Source: Paenibacillus athensensis (GTDB lineage Bacteria > Bacillota > Bacilli > Paenibacillales > NBRC-103111). From it: 64,000 bases of DNA. The translations under genes were made by a program, and so were the position numbers. Shown one piece after another: positions 15,169 through 24,681 of the stretch. The stretch spans positions 372,001-436,000 of the forward strand of contig NZ_MYFO02000005.1 of NCBI RefSeq assembly GCF_004514475.2, written 5' to 3'. The number at the start of each line of letters is the position of its first letter. The first letter of the stretch is position 1. The notes under the pieces are model-generated. The model did no database searches and was not told the origin of the DNA. It saw only the letters and a program-made list of their open reading frames with translations.

Positions 15169-15255
15169 TCAGAATGTGCGAAGAATGATCACAAGCAGTA
15201 CGTAAAGCACCAGAATCAACGCTGCATTCGAGTACCATCCGCCGGCATAAGACAT
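15169..15255 (-). CDS. YjcZ-like mini membrane protein (28 aa)
   Basis: AAGGAGGAA lies 7 nt before the ATG at 15255 (an ATG two codons earlier is too close to the site). The product, 28 residues long, starts MSYAGGWYSN. It then has one hydrophobic helix (AALILVLYVLLVIIL) and ends RTF. Glycine/tyrosine-rich starts followed by a single valine/leucine-rich helix are the hallmark of the YjcZ family of sporulation-associated mini-proteins in Bacillales. The gene is convergent with comA2. Confidence 0.75.
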   Translation of the reverse strand: MSYAGGWYSNAALILVLYVLLVIILRTF

Positions 15256-15339
15256 GGTCATTCCTCCTTCCCAGGGAGCAGATCGCTGCTCTTCCTGCTT
15301 TATCGTATGCAGGGTTCGGGAAAGGGTATGGACGTTCGT

Positions 15340-17628
15340 CTACTGCTGAGGCAAAAACGGGGTCAGGCTCCCTGTATAAAACACATCGAGATGATGCAGC
15401 GCCCGGGTGCAAGCCGTGTAGAGCAGCTTCCGCTCGCGTTCCTCGGCGTAGACGGCTTCACTGGCGTCGTAGATCAGTACGGCGTCGAATTCCAGCCCTT
15501 TGGCCAGATACACGGGCAAAATCATCACGCCCGCCTCATAGCGCAGCGTGGCGGCAGTAATCAGCTGCAGGCCCGGCACGAGCGCCTGCAGCTGCACATA
15601 GGCGCGCTCGGTCTCGCGCGCCGTCTTGCACAGGACGGCGACCGATGCGGCACCGTCGTTCCGGCGGCTCAGCGCAGCAGCCGCCACCAGGCGGACGAGC
15701 TCCCCGCCGTCCGCCGCCGCCACGAGCCGCGGCGTTTCGCCGCTGCGGCTGAACGGCTCCGCGGGCTCGCCCTGCGGAAGCACGCGTGCGGCGAGCTCCA
15801 TGATCTCGCGCGTGGAGCGGTAGCTTTTGCCGAGTCGGATCGTCTCGGCATGCGGCTCGCGCAGCAGATCGCCGATCGAGGCGTAGCCGCCCTGCCCAGC
15901 AGTAGCATGGGAGAAGATGCCCTGATTCCAATCGCCCAGCAGCGTAAAGCGCGCGCGCGGAAACAGCTTTTGCAAATAGGCGTAATGAAACGGCGTGTAG
16001 TCCTGCGCTTCATCGACCAGCACGTAACGGATCGTGCGGACGGTCATCTGTCCTTCGACCAGCCCTTTCAAATACACGAGCGGCGTCGCATCCTCGTAGT
16101 TGAGCGCGCCTGCATCCAGCCGCTCCAGCGTGTGTGCCGCGAGCGCCGCCAGCTGCTGCGGCGCGGGCAGCGTTTGCCCAGCCGCTTGCGCCAATTCGGC
16201 GTGCAACTCCAGGTTCGCAAACAGCTCGCGGTACATGCCTGGCACGTCGATATAGCCAAGCTGGCGGGCCCGCTCCTTGAGCGGCGCAACCGTCTTGTGC
16301 GCCCGGCGGCGGCTAAGCCGCTTCAGCTCCTGCTCGGCGCCGACATACGTCGTCTCCCGGGAGAGCTTGCGGTACCAGCGCCGCTCCGCTTCGGCCTCCA
16401 GCTCGTCGAGCCGCTCCAGCACCCATGCCGTCAGCTGCTCCATCCGGTCGCCGAGCGACCGGCCGACCGGACGGCTGTAGAACCGCTCGGCGATTGCTTC
16501 CGCCGACAGCAGCACGCGCTCGCCGACCTGAAAGCCGGTGAAGCGCAGCCCTGCGCAGGCGAGACGCTCGCCGTAGGCTTCGATCACCTGCAAGAACGCA
16601 GTCGAAGCCTTGTAGGCGATGCCAGCCAGCCGCGCCGCAGCGTCCGGGTCACGGCTCGGGTCGCTGACCAGCACAAATTCCAGCTGATCGTATGGGTCCT
16701 CCAGCGCGAGGCCCGTGTGCTCAAGCCGGAAGCGCAGATGCTCCTGAAACGTCGTCTGCTGCATGTTCGCTTCGCCCAGCTCCGGCAGCACGCGCGAGAC
16801 GTAATCGCTGAACAGCGAGTTGGGCGAGAACAGCACCATCTGATCGGCGTTCAGCGTCAAGCGATGCTTGTACAGCAAATAGGCGATGCGCTGCAGAGCG
16901 ACCGACGTTTTGCCGCTGCCGGCCGCGCCCTGAACCACCAGCACCTTGTGGGCGTCGTCGCGGATGATTTGATTTTGCTCGCGCTGGATCGTCGTCACAA
17001 TGTTGTGCATCTTATCGTCGGCGCTGCGGCCCAGCATCGTCTGGAGCATTTCGTCGCCGATGCTCAGGCCCGTATCAAACATATCCTCCAGCTCGCCGTT
17101 TTTGACGATATACTGCCGCTTGAGCAGCAGCTCGCCGCTGACGTCGGCTTCAGGCGTCCGGTACGTCGCCGGTCCGGGCGGATAATCGTAGAACAGGCTG
17201 GCAATCGGCGCGCGCCAATCGTACACGAGAATCTCGTCGGACTGCGGATCCATAAAAGAAGCCAAGCCGATATAAATCCGCTCGATCTCTCCGCGCGCTT
17301 CTTCATCGGCAAAATCGATCCGGCTGAAATACGGCGCATCGACGATCCGCTCAAGCCGGCGCAGCGCGTCCTGCGCCAGCTGGAGGCTGCGCTCCTGAAT
17401 GCTCAGTACCTGCGCCTGCTGCGTAATGCTGGCTGCCGTCTCGATCAAATCGTCTTCATTGTCGGTATTGACGGAAATATCCGACCAGAAGCTACGATTG
17501 ATCGCCAGCACATCCGCACGCCGGTCGTCTGCCGTGCGGCCCAGCTCGCCGAGCCGCTTGCGAATCCGCCTGCGCACATCGGCCAGACGCTCCTTTTCCT
17601 GACGCCATTCCTCTTGGGTGATCTCCAT
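15340..17628 (-). CDS. helD: HelD, RNA polymerase recycling UvrD-like ATPase
   Basis: The 762-residue protein begins at the ATG at 17628 (GGAG 9 nt upstream; an in-frame TTG at 17646 overlaps that site). A charged N-terminal coiled coil (about 1-100) is followed by the HelD-specific segment (DEILVYDWRAPIASLFYDY) and superfamily-1 motifs: Walker A GAAGSGKTS (about 234-242), the DEXX-like box VLVDEAQDY, GDWNQGI, and the late helicase motif LAKGLEFDAVLIYD. HelD removes stalled or post-termination RNA polymerase from DNA using ATP and associates with RNA polymerase core in Bacillus. The gene appears monocistronic. Confidence 0.9.
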   Translation of the reverse strand: MEITQEEWRQEKERLADVRRRIRKRLGELGRTADDRRADVLAINRSFWSDISVNTDNEDDLIETAASITQQAQVLSIQERSLQLAQDALRRLERIVDAPYFSRIDFADEEARGEIERIYIGLASFMDPQSDEILVYDWRAPIASLFYDYPPGPATYRTPEADVSGELLLKRQYIVKNGELEDMFDTGLSIGDEMLQTMLGRSADDKMHNIVTTIQREQNQIIRDDAHKVLVVQGAAGSGKTSVALQRIAYLLYKHRLTLNADQMVLFSPNSLFSDYVSRVLPELGEANMQQTTFQEHLRFRLEHTGLALEDPYDQLEFVLVSDPSRDPDAAARLAGIAYKASTAFLQVIEAYGERLACAGLRFTGFQVGERVLLSAEAIAERFYSRPVGRSLGDRMEQLTAWVLERLDELEAEAERRWYRKLSRETTYVGAEQELKRLSRRRAHKTVAPLKERARQLGYIDVPGMYRELFANLELHAELAQAAGQTLPAPQQLAALAAHTLERLDAGALNYEDATPLVYLKGLVEGQMTVRTIRYVLVDEAQDYTPFHYAYLQKLFPRARFTLLGDWNQGIFSHATAGQGGYASIGDLLREPHAETIRLGKSYRSTREIMELAARVLPQGEPAEPFSRSGETPRLVAAADGGELVRLVAAAALSRRNDGAASVAVLCKTARETERAYVQLQALVPGLQLITAATLRYEAGVMILPVYLAKGLEFDAVLIYDASEAVYAEERERKLLYTACTRALHHLDVFYTGSLTPFLPQQ

Positions 17629-18005
17629 AGCCCCCGCTCCTTCCAACGTTCATGTTCCGGTTATGCTTTTATTGTACCCGATCCAGCCACGACGACCAAA
17701 CTGCCGTCAGGTCGGCACGTCACGTAAAGCGCGCAGGTGACTCGTTGGGGCGGGTAGCCTATGTGGCTGCTGCACAGACCGTTGACTGCTGTACAGCCCG
17801 TTAGCCAACAGATTGCCCTCCTGACTGTCGCACAGACCGTTGCCAGTGACGGCTCCCTAACGGCTGCTGCACAATTCGTTAGCCGGCAGACGGCCCTCGA
17901 TGGCCACCGCACGGCCCCTTGTCGGTATACAGCGGGCTTCTTCAGCCGGCAATTCGCCCGGCCGCGCGGCCCGCCGACGCTATGGCCGCCGGAGCCGCAC
18001 CTACG
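17629..18005. other. GC-rich intergenic region with degenerate direct repeats
   Basis: No gene is supported. GCACAGACCGTTG occurs at 17772 and 17830, and GTTAGCC-n-CAGA-n-GCCCTC occurs at 17800 and 17878. Together they give an imperfect repeat of roughly 60-80 bp. The function is unknown. Confidence 0.4.
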
Positions 18006-18983
18006 TCAATACACACGGTGTATGACGTCTTCGAAAGCCGGCTCCTCCATATGCACGTCGTCGGCCTCGCCCCAGGCGCTGACGATGCGCAGCATCTCCA
18101 GCGCCGTCAGCTCGCGGCGGTTCCACGCCAGCGTCAGCGCGCCGGGCGCGCGCTCGACGATGGTCAGCGGCAGCCCCGCCGCTTCAACCCCTGACGGCAC
18201 CACGCAGCCGGAGCGGAACGTCACCCGGGCCACCGTCGGCAGCCCGATCCGTTCGCGCAGGTCGGCAATCGTGCCGTCATACCCGAGCTGACCGTGATTG
18301 ATGACCATCACCCGGCTGCACAGCCGTTCGATGTCATCCATATCATGCGTGGTCAGCAGAATCGTTGTCCCTTTCTCGCGGTTCAACGTATGCAAAAAGC
18401 TGCGGATGCTGCGCTTGGCGCTCACATCCAGACCAATCGTCGGCTCGTCGAGGAACAGCACGTCCGGGTCGTGCAGCAGCGCCGCCGCCAGATCGGCCCG
18501 CATCCGCTGGCCGAGCGACAGCTTGCGGACCGGCGTGTCGAGAAACTCGCCCAGCCCCAGCAGCTCGCTCAGCTCGCCGAGCCGCAGCCGGGCGGCGCGC
18601 TGCTCCAGCCGGTACATCGCCGCCAGAATGTCGTAGGAATCCCGCACCGGCAAATCCCACCACAGCTGGCTGCGCTGGCCGAACACGACCCCGAGCCGTC
18701 CCACGACGCGCCGGCGGTGCAGCTGCGGGCTGAGCCCGTCGATCTCCACGCTGCCGGAGGTCGGGTGCAGGATGCCCGTGAGCATTTTGATCGTCGTCGA
18801 TTTGCCCGCGCCGTTCGGCCCGATATAGCCGACGAACTCGCCGCGCTTTATCGTAAAGCTGATGTCTCTGACGGCTTCCTTCAAGCGGTGTTCCCTGGAC
18901 AGCAGGCTGCGCAGGGCGGCAAACCGGCCTGTGCGGACGACGGGCAGACGGAACGTTTTGCCTAAACGGTTTACAGTAATCAT
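18006..18983 (-). CDS. ABC transporter ATP-binding protein (ABC-2 export family)
   Basis: Starting at the ATG at 18983 (GGGGGG upstream), the 325-residue protein has Walker A (GPNGAGKSTT), an unusual signature LSLGQRMRADLAAALL, Walker B (VLFLDEPTIGLD) and H-loop (LTTHDMDD). A C-terminal about 80-residue extension follows. This sequence pattern, with QRSQLWWDLP after the Walker A region, is typical of the uncharacterised ATPases that pair with two ABC-2 permeases. The two next upstream genes on this strand encode those permeases, with the nearer stop codon 11 bp away. The substrate is unknown. Confidence 0.9.
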   Translation of the reverse strand: MITVNRLGKTFRLPVVRTGRFAALRSLLSREHRLKEAVRDISFTIKRGEFVGYIGPNGAGKSTTIKMLTGILHPTSGSVEIDGLSPQLHRRRVVGRLGVVFGQRSQLWWDLPVRDSYDILAAMYRLEQRAARLRLGELSELLGLGEFLDTPVRKLSLGQRMRADLAAALLHDPDVLFLDEPTIGLDVSAKRSIRSFLHTLNREKGTTILLTTHDMDDIERLCSRVMVINHGQLGYDGTIADLRERIGLPTVARVTFRSGCVVPSGVEAAGLPLTIVERAPGALTLAWNRRELTALEMLRIVSAWGEADDVHMEEPAFEDVIHRVY

Positions 18984-18994
18984 CTCGCACCCCC

Positions 18995-19789
18995 CTAGCT
19001 TCCCGTACTTTGATAGCGCGACACGCCAACCGCCCACAGCCGCAGCGCCAGCAGCAAAAACACGGCCGCAGCTCCCGCAGCCGCTAAGGGCAGCCACGGG
19101 CCGTACGAACCGCGTACAATGTACAACGCCGGCACATAGCTGACGAACCCGACGGGCAGCGCCACCAGCAGCAGCGTCCGCATCCATTGCGGATACAGCG
19201 TCAGCGGATATTGCGCAGCGCTGCGGGCCGCGTCTTCGGTCATGTTCTGCAGCGCTTCGATGCGCGTCAGCCAGAATCCGCACGACGCTGTCGCCAGCCC
19301 GATCGCAAACAGCAGCACCGCGCCGGAAACAACGGCCAGCAGCGTAAACGGAACTGCCGTCCAGTCAGCCCGACCGTCGGCAAGCAGCTCGCGCAAGCAC
19401 AATGTCACCAGCAACGCGCCTTGAGCCAAATCGCCGGCCAGCAGCCGAACGTTTTGCGTCATGAGGGCCAGCAACAGCGGCACGGGGCGCAGCAGCAACG
19501 GATCAAGGTCTCCGGTGACAAGGTATTTTTCCAGATAATGAACATCGGAGGCCACCGAGCGGTACAGCGCCCGGGCCAGCGTCATCACACCGCACAAATA
19601 GCCGATTTCGTACCAGCTCCAACCGTCGACGCTTCCGAACTTGACCAGCACGAGCGCCACCATCAGAAATTCGCTGAACTGCACCAGCGCCGACACGATC
19701 GCCGAGCCGATAAAATTGAATTTGTGCTGCATCGCTCCGCGCACACTGGCGCGAAGCAGCAACGTATAAAGCCGCAGATTCGCTCTCAT
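18995..19789 (-). CDS. ABC-2 family permease
   Basis: The 264-residue polytopic protein, starting at 19789, has six or so predicted membrane helices. These include IGSAIVSALVQFSEFLMVALVL near the start and a C-terminal AAAGAAAVFLLLALRLWAVG. The motif DLDPLLLRPV after helix 3 is typical of this ABC-2 subfamily (COG3694 type). Its ATG overlaps the stop of the preceding permease gene (ATGA), and it is followed by the ATPase, so the three form one exporter. Its partner permease also carries the related LLRPAH motif. Confidence 0.85.
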   Translation of the reverse strand: MRANLRLYTLLLRASVRGAMQHKFNFIGSAIVSALVQFSEFLMVALVLVKFGSVDGWSWYEIGYLCGVMTLARALYRSVASDVHYLEKYLVTGDLDPLLLRPVPLLLALMTQNVRLLAGDLAQGALLVTLCLRELLADGRADWTAVPFTLLAVVSGAVLLFAIGLATASCGFWLTRIEALQNMTEDAARSAAQYPLTLYPQWMRTLLLVALPVGFVSYVPALYIVRGSYGPWLPLAAAGAAAVFLLLALRLWAVGVSRYQSTGS

Positions 19790-20562
19790 CCGCCCTGCAC
19801 CTCCAGCTTGCGCCGCGCCAGCCGGGTGGCCAGCAAGCCAAGCGCCGTCAGCGCGCACGCCCAGCCCGCAGCGCCCAGCAGCGCTCCCGGGCCGTCAAGC
19901 CCCATATATTGCCGCGTCGGCACATACAGCAAATACGGATACGGCGAGCAAAAGCTGAGCACGCGCAGCCAGCCGGGTACCCACGACAGCGGAATAAAGA
20001 AGCCGGCAAGCAGCATGCCAAACGCATAATTCAGCCAAAAAAACCACCGGGATTCCGTCGTCCACAACGCGGCGATGCCAATGAGATACTGGATGCAAAT
20101 CGAGAGATAAGCGGCAAAAACGATAGCGACGGCTGTCCAGACGAAGACAAGCGCATGGGCGGGCAAAGGAAGCGAAAACAAGAAGAAGATGAGGATGTAG
20201 ATCGGGAGAGATTTGTACAAAAACTGGTAAGCGATCTGTCCCCACTCGCGGCTGACCGCCTGATAGAACAGATGCGCCGGACGCAGCAAATCCAGAGCAA
20301 TTTGCCCTGTGCGCACCGATTGCTCCAGACCGAGCCCGTTCGTAACAAACAGGGTGATCCACAGCAGGCATTGATTAAAAGCAATGTACGCGACCATCCC
20401 CTGACTTCCGTACTCGCCAAGCGGGCTGTCTGCGCCCAGACCGGACCAAATACGAATGTAAATGAAGCCGAAAGCCAGACTGACCGCGTTGTGCAGCAAA
20501 TGCGAAGCGCGATATTGCCTATTGCGCGCGTACGCTTTTTTCGCCAGCACCATGAATAGCAT
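19786..20562 (-). CDS. ABC-2 family permease, first gene of the exporter operon
   Basis: The ATG at 20562 is chosen for AGGAGG 8 nt upstream. The product (258 aa) has about six membrane helices and the motif ALDLLRPAHLFYQ after the third, as in COG4587-type permeases. It heads the permease-permease-ATPase operon running to 18006. The N-terminus is short and basic (AKKAYARNRQYRAS), so cytoplasmic. Confidence 0.85.
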   Translation of the reverse strand: MLFMVLAKKAYARNRQYRASHLLHNAVSLAFGFIYIRIWSGLGADSPLGEYGSQGMVAYIAFNQCLLWITLFVTNGLGLEQSVRTGQIALDLLRPAHLFYQAVSREWGQIAYQFLYKSLPIYILIFFLFSLPLPAHALVFVWTAVAIVFAAYLSICIQYLIGIAALWTTESRWFFWLNYAFGMLLAGFFIPLSWVPGWLRVLSFCSPYPYLLYVPTRQYMGLDGPGALLGAAGWACALTALGLLATRLARRKLEVQGG

Positions 20563-20840
20563 AGCAAACACCTCCTGATCGAATCGATGTGAGGAGGAAC
20601 CAAGGCGGTGAATCTTTCTCGCAGCCGCTACGTAGAGAGAGCGTTGTCTATCTTACCAAAATTTCTCTGCCGCTGGCAACAACTTTTCTTGTATAATAAT
20701 GACATATCGCCCAAAAGGGAAAATGGCTGTAACCGGCGGAAATTCCATGCGACTTCTATGCAACGGAAGCGAACAGCCGCCGTGCAGCGGGCGCTCCGCT
20801 CCGGGAGTCACACGCGGCACTGAACAAAGGAGGCGCAAAC

Positions 20841-21008
20841 GTGGCTGAATATGTCATCAACTGTATCACAGCGGTAGTCGCCGCTCTAATTGACGATAAG
20901 CTGAAAGCCAGTCTGCTCGGCAGGCGGATAGCAAAAATCCTGCTGAGCGCCTTTATGCTCCTCGGAGTGATTGTCGTGAGCATTGTCCTGATCTGGCTGC
21001 AAAGCTAG
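20841..21008 (+). CDS. Small membrane protein (55 aa), GTG start
   Basis: AAAGGAGG stands 7 nt before a GTG at 20841, and the frame ends with TAG at 21006-21008. The product has an amphipathic, partly charged first half (ALIDDKLKASLLGRRIAKIL) and a hydrophobic C-terminal helix (AFMLLGVIVVSIVLIWLQS). It is therefore probably a single-pass inner-membrane peptide. I do not recognise a family. A possible -10 element TATAAT lies at 20692-20697. No neighbour suggests a function. Confidence 0.6.
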   Translation: MAEYVINCITAVVAALIDDKLKASLLGRRIAKILLSAFMLLGVIVVSIVLIWLQS

Positions 21009-21068
21009 AGCACGTTGCCATCAGCTGCTGTATACCAACAACCGCGTTCGGCACAGACGAAACGGCAA

Positions 21069-21132
21069 AAGCATAAGCCGGCGCTCCAAGCCGCAGAGCG
21101 ACTGCTCTGGGTCGGAAGCGCTGCTTATGCTT
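21069..21132. terminator. Long hairpin between the small membrane gene and the GH5 operon
   Basis: AAGCATAAGC at 21069-21078 pairs perfectly with GCTTATGCTT at 21123-21132. An inner AGAGC/GCTCT hairpin lies between them. Only short T runs flank the structure, so terminator function (mainly for the minus-strand operon) is likely but weak. Confidence 0.45.
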
Positions 21133-21197
21133 GCTTCTGAGAAAGTTTGGATCAAACAAGACGCTGCGCCCTTATCTCGCGCGCAGTTGCCTTCACG

Positions 21198-22823
21198 TTA
21201 CACTGGCCGGATTTCCAGCCATTCCAGACGGACCGAGCCGCTTTTTGCCTGAAGAATCAGCTTATGAGGCCCCTGTGCCAGCTCTCGGCCCGCCCACAAA
21301 GAAATCGATTTCCAAACGGTCGGAACTTCACCTTGCAAAACGAGCGTTTCCCCGTCCATCACCGCCGCCAGCTCCGCCCCGTCTTCGGCCGCCGACAGTC
21401 GCAGCTCCGCTGCATAAGCGCCGTCCGCGCCCGCTACGAATTCGTATGCGGCCCAATCGCCCGCCGCCAGCTGCAAGTACATACGCTCATCGTCCTGCCA
21501 AAGCTGACCTTGGCCGTGCTCGAACGTTGCCTGCTCGCGCTCGCCGGTGACAAAGCGGATATCGGTGCCGTCTGCGACGCGGAAGCCAACATTGCTTTCG
21601 GCGGGCTTGCCGACATGGAAGCTTTCTTCCGCTCCCTTGTAGCCGTAGAAAATCGCCGGAATGCGCACCGGCGGCCGGCGCAGCAAGGCGTTCACGACAT
21701 CGGCGTGATACACGCAGTTCTCGAAACGCAGGTTGTCGAGATACTGCCACAAGATCCGCTCCGCTTCTGCCGCATCCGGCTTGACGCCGCCTTGCAAATA
21801 CGCGACAAGCGAGTCCCAGCCGTCGGGGATGCGGACCTCGCAGGGCGAGTTGTCTTTGCCCATTTTTTTCCACGTCCAGAAATTCCACGATATATCGTGA
21901 TCCTCGAACAAGCGGAACGCTCCGGCATACCAGTCCTTGTTGTTCTCGCCGCCTTCACCCATATAAAGCGGCGCGTCCCATTCGTCGCGCTTGTCCAGGT
22001 ATTTCTGGAGGCTCGCGGTGTCCGGGTTGTTCCAGTACTTGTGAAATTGCAGCAGCACATTATCGTCGAAGCGTTCGTCAAAAATCGTCCAGTCCGTCGC
22101 CCAATGCGCGCCTTCGAGAATGATCATATGCCGCTCGTCGACCTCGCGAATTGCGGCTGTGATCCGCTTGTACAGCGGCATAATCCGGTCGTTGTATTGC
22201 GCAAACCAGTTGGGCAGCGGCTCGTTCAGCAGATCGTAGCCGGCGACGATCCATTCGTCCTTGTAACGGTCGGCCAGCATGCGCCACAGCTCAATCGTTT
22301 GCCGTTGATAACGTTCCTTCAGAAACAGCTCCGGCTGATCGTTCGCCGAATCGTCAATGTTCGCTCCCGTCTGTCCGCCCGGCGCGCCGTGCAGATCGAG
22401 CACCACATACAGCTTATAGTCGCGGCACCAGTCGATCACCCGGTCGAGCAGCGCGATTCGCTTTTCACGGAAGACGACCTCGTCGCCCTCCTCCATAAGC
22501 CAGCGGGCATTGATCGGGATGCGTACCGAATTCATCCCTTCGGCGGCAATTTGCCGGATATCCGCTTCCGCGGTGTGAATGTCATAGTAGATGTCCCAAA
22601 AGCGCCCGGCCTGCTCCTCACCGACCAGCTCGCGCACCATCGCTTCGATGCGCCGCGGGCGGTCGCCCTGCTCAGGGAATCTCCACATATAGCCTTCGGG
22701 CAGCATCCAGCTCCCGAAGCCGACGCCGCGCAGCAGCAGCTCCTGACCATCCCCGTTGATCAGCTTTTTGCCCTTCGTGCGGATGAACCCGCTCACTTCA
22801 GGGTTAAACGTTTTCCTCACCAT
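21198..22823 (-). CDS. Cytoplasmic GH5-family glycosidase with C-terminal beta-sandwich domain
   Basis: The 541-residue protein lacks a signal peptide. A TIM-barrel (about 15-370) carries GH5 signatures: RIPINARW, the HGAPGG loop, acid/base E201 in YDLLNEPL and nucleophile E290 in PLYMGEGGEN. The last about 130 residues form a beta-rich, carbohydrate-binding-like domain (VADGTDIRFVTGEREQATFE). It most resembles intracellular GH5 beta-glucosidases/exoglucanases that hydrolyse imported oligosaccharides. It is the last gene of the operon that encodes a sugar ABC importer and its sensor pair, which fits that role. The exact substrate cannot be read from sequence. Confidence 0.87.
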   Translation of the reverse strand: MVRKTFNPEVSGFIRTKGKKLINGDGQELLLRGVGFGSWMLPEGYMWRFPEQGDRPRRIEAMVRELVGEEQAGRFWDIYYDIHTAEADIRQIAAEGMNSVRIPINARWLMEEGDEVVFREKRIALLDRVIDWCRDYKLYVVLDLHGAPGGQTGANIDDSANDQPELFLKERYQRQTIELWRMLADRYKDEWIVAGYDLLNEPLPNWFAQYNDRIMPLYKRITAAIREVDERHMIILEGAHWATDWTIFDERFDDNVLLQFHKYWNNPDTASLQKYLDKRDEWDAPLYMGEGGENNKDWYAGAFRLFEDHDISWNFWTWKKMGKDNSPCEVRIPDGWDSLVAYLQGGVKPDAAEAERILWQYLDNLRFENCVYHADVVNALLRRPPVRIPAIFYGYKGAEESFHVGKPAESNVGFRVADGTDIRFVTGEREQATFEHGQGQLWQDDERMYLQLAAGDWAAYEFVAGADGAYAAELRLSAAEDGAELAAVMDGETLVLQGEVPTVWKSISLWAGRELAQGPHKLILQAKSGSVRLEWLEIRPV

Positions 22824-22858
22824 CCAGTCCTCCTTCTCTCCTGCAAGGCGCAGCTAGA

Positions 22859-23773
22859 TTATCCTTTGATAGCGCCTTCTGCAATCCCTTTCATAATATA
22901 CCGCTGGAGCAATAAATAAAACAGAATAACTGGCAGCATTGCCAAAATAAGCGAAGAAAGGATCGCCGACCAGTCATTGTTGCCGTATTGTCCAAACAGC
23001 ATGTTGGTGGAAAGCAGCAGGGTGTAGCTCTTGTAGTCGGTTAACATCAGCAGCGGCAGCAGGAAATCGTTCCACACCCACAGCAGGTTCAAAATGGCAA
23101 TCGTCGCCGTAATCGGCAGCAGCAGCGGGAACATGACAACGGCAAACAATCTCAGCTCGCCGCAGCCGTCGATGACCGCCGCTTCGTCAAGGTCGCGCGG
23201 AATCGTTTTCACAAAGCCGTGGTACATGAAAATCGCCAGCGCTACGCCCAAGCCGATATAGATGAGCCCAAGCCCTGTCGCCGAGCCTTGCACAGCCAGC
23301 GTTTTGGCAATTTTCGTTAAGGTGATCATCACCGAATGAAACGGAATCAGCGTCGACATGACGAACAGGAAAAACAGGAAGCCGCTCAGCTTGCCCGGCG
23401 TGCGCGACAGCTTGTAGCCGGCCAGTGAAGCACAGCCAATAATCCCGGTCAGACTGATGGCGGCGACATACGCGGTATTGCCCAGACTGCGCATAAAATT
23501 CGTTTTATGAAACGCCCCGACATAGTTGGCCAGCTCCAGATGTCTCGGCAGTGCCAAGATGTTATTCATCATTTCGCCTTCGGTTTTGAGGGAGTTAAGC
23601 AGCCCCATGTAAATCGGGAACAACGTCACCAGTGCGGCAAGCAGCAGGACCAGATGAACCAGCCAGGCGCCTGGAGAACGGGCAGCCCTACGGCCGGAAT
23701 GGCTGCGAGGCGAAGCTGCGCCCGGTACGGCAGAGGCCGTTGACGCTGCGGAAGATGGGTTGACGGGCTTCAT
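22859..23773 (-). CDS. Sugar ABC transporter permease (MalG type)
   Basis: 304 residues with six predicted membrane helices and the EAA loop (DEAAVIDGCGELRLFAVVMFP) that contacts the ATPase. The N-terminal 35 residues are a low-complexity Ser/Ala/Pro-rich extension before helix 1. Its ATG overlaps the stop of the MalF-type gene. The operon has no ATPase gene, so it presumably uses a shared MsmK/MsmX-type ATPase encoded elsewhere. Confidence 0.9.
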   Translation of the reverse strand: MKPVNPSSAASTASAVPGAASPRSHSGRRAARSPGAWLVHLVLLLAALVTLFPIYMGLLNSLKTEGEMMNNILALPRHLELANYVGAFHKTNFMRSLGNTAYVAAISLTGIIGCASLAGYKLSRTPGKLSGFLFFLFVMSTLIPFHSVMITLTKIAKTLAVQGSATGLGLIYIGLGVALAIFMYHGFVKTIPRDLDEAAVIDGCGELRLFAVVMFPLLLPITATIAILNLLWVWNDFLLPLLMLTDYKSYTLLLSTNMLFGQYGNNDWSAILSSLILAMLPVILFYLLLQRYIMKGIAEGAIKG

Positions 23774-24654
23774 GACTCCACCTCTCTTCGCTTCATGATC
23801 CAGAGCTGAATCAGGGTAATCACCAGCACGGCTGCGAATAAAATAACCGCTTTGGCGTTAGCGTAGCCATACCGATTGGACGATTTGAACGCCTCTTCGA
23901 AAATATTCAGGGCAATCACCTGCGTCGCCCGCCCCGGACCGCCCCCCGTCAGCGCATACACGGCGTCAAACGCCTTGAACGAGCTGCTTAGCGTCAAGAA
24001 GACGCCGATCGTCAGCGCCGGATAAATCATCGGCAGCGTAATATGGCGAAACGTCTGCCAGCCGTTCGCTCCGTCAATCGCGGCCGCTTCCTTGAGCTGC
24101 GCCGGCACGCCTTGCAAAGCGGCCATGTAAATGACCATCAAATAGCCGACGCCCCCCCACAACGAGACGATGAGAATCGCCAGAAAGGAAAAGCGCGCGT
24201 CGCCGATCCAGGACTGGTCCAACATTTTCAGTACCGAATGCTCGGCCATGTAAGGCAACACCTTGGTAAAAATATACAGCCACATAAATCCGCCGATGAT
24301 CAGGCTGATCATATTCGGCATGAAAAAAATCGTGCGGTACCACGCCTTGCTGCGCCGCCGCGACTCGACGAGCACAGCCAGCGCAATCGCCAGCGCATTT
24401 TGCAAAATCACCATCGCCGCCACATATTTCAACGTAAACCCGACGGCGTTCAGGAAATAGGGGTCGTCCGTCAGCGCCTCAACGTAATTGGCCGCGCCTA
24501 CAAATTGATACGACGGGTTAAGCCCGTTCCAATTCGTCAAGCTGTACCCGACGCCCCCGATGGCGGGGGCGAGTACGAATACAGCGTAGAACAGCAGCGC
24601 GGGAAATACGAAGGCCAGCAGAACGGCCGCTTGCTTGCCGGTGCGGCTTGTCAT
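23770..24654 (-). CDS. Sugar ABC transporter permease (MalF type)
   Basis: 294 residues with six predicted helices, the typical SLTNWNGL segment after helix 1 and the EAA loop (KEAAAIDGANGWQTFRHITLP). It pairs with the MalG-type permease by an ATGA overlap and follows the binding-protein gene by 27 bp. Together they form the membrane channel of a CUT1-class oligosaccharide importer. Confidence 0.92.
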   Translation of the reverse strand: MTSRTGKQAAVLLAFVFPALLFYAVFVLAPAIGGVGYSLTNWNGLNPSYQFVGAANYVEALTDDPYFLNAVGFTLKYVAAMVILQNALAIALAVLVESRRRSKAWYRTIFFMPNMISLIIGGFMWLYIFTKVLPYMAEHSVLKMLDQSWIGDARFSFLAILIVSLWGGVGYLMVIYMAALQGVPAQLKEAAAIDGANGWQTFRHITLPMIYPALTIGVFLTLSSSFKAFDAVYALTGGGPGRATQVIALNIFEEAFKSSNRYGYANAKAVILFAAVLVITLIQLWIMKRREVES

Positions 24655-24681
24655 TGTCCTTCACTCCCTTATGCGCCTCGC

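Noticed and set aside
15052-17727. Plus-strand open frame of 891 codons opposite helD
   Set aside because: Arg/Gln/Leu-rich low-information translation without ribosome-binding site, opposite a gene with all superfamily-1 helicase motifs.
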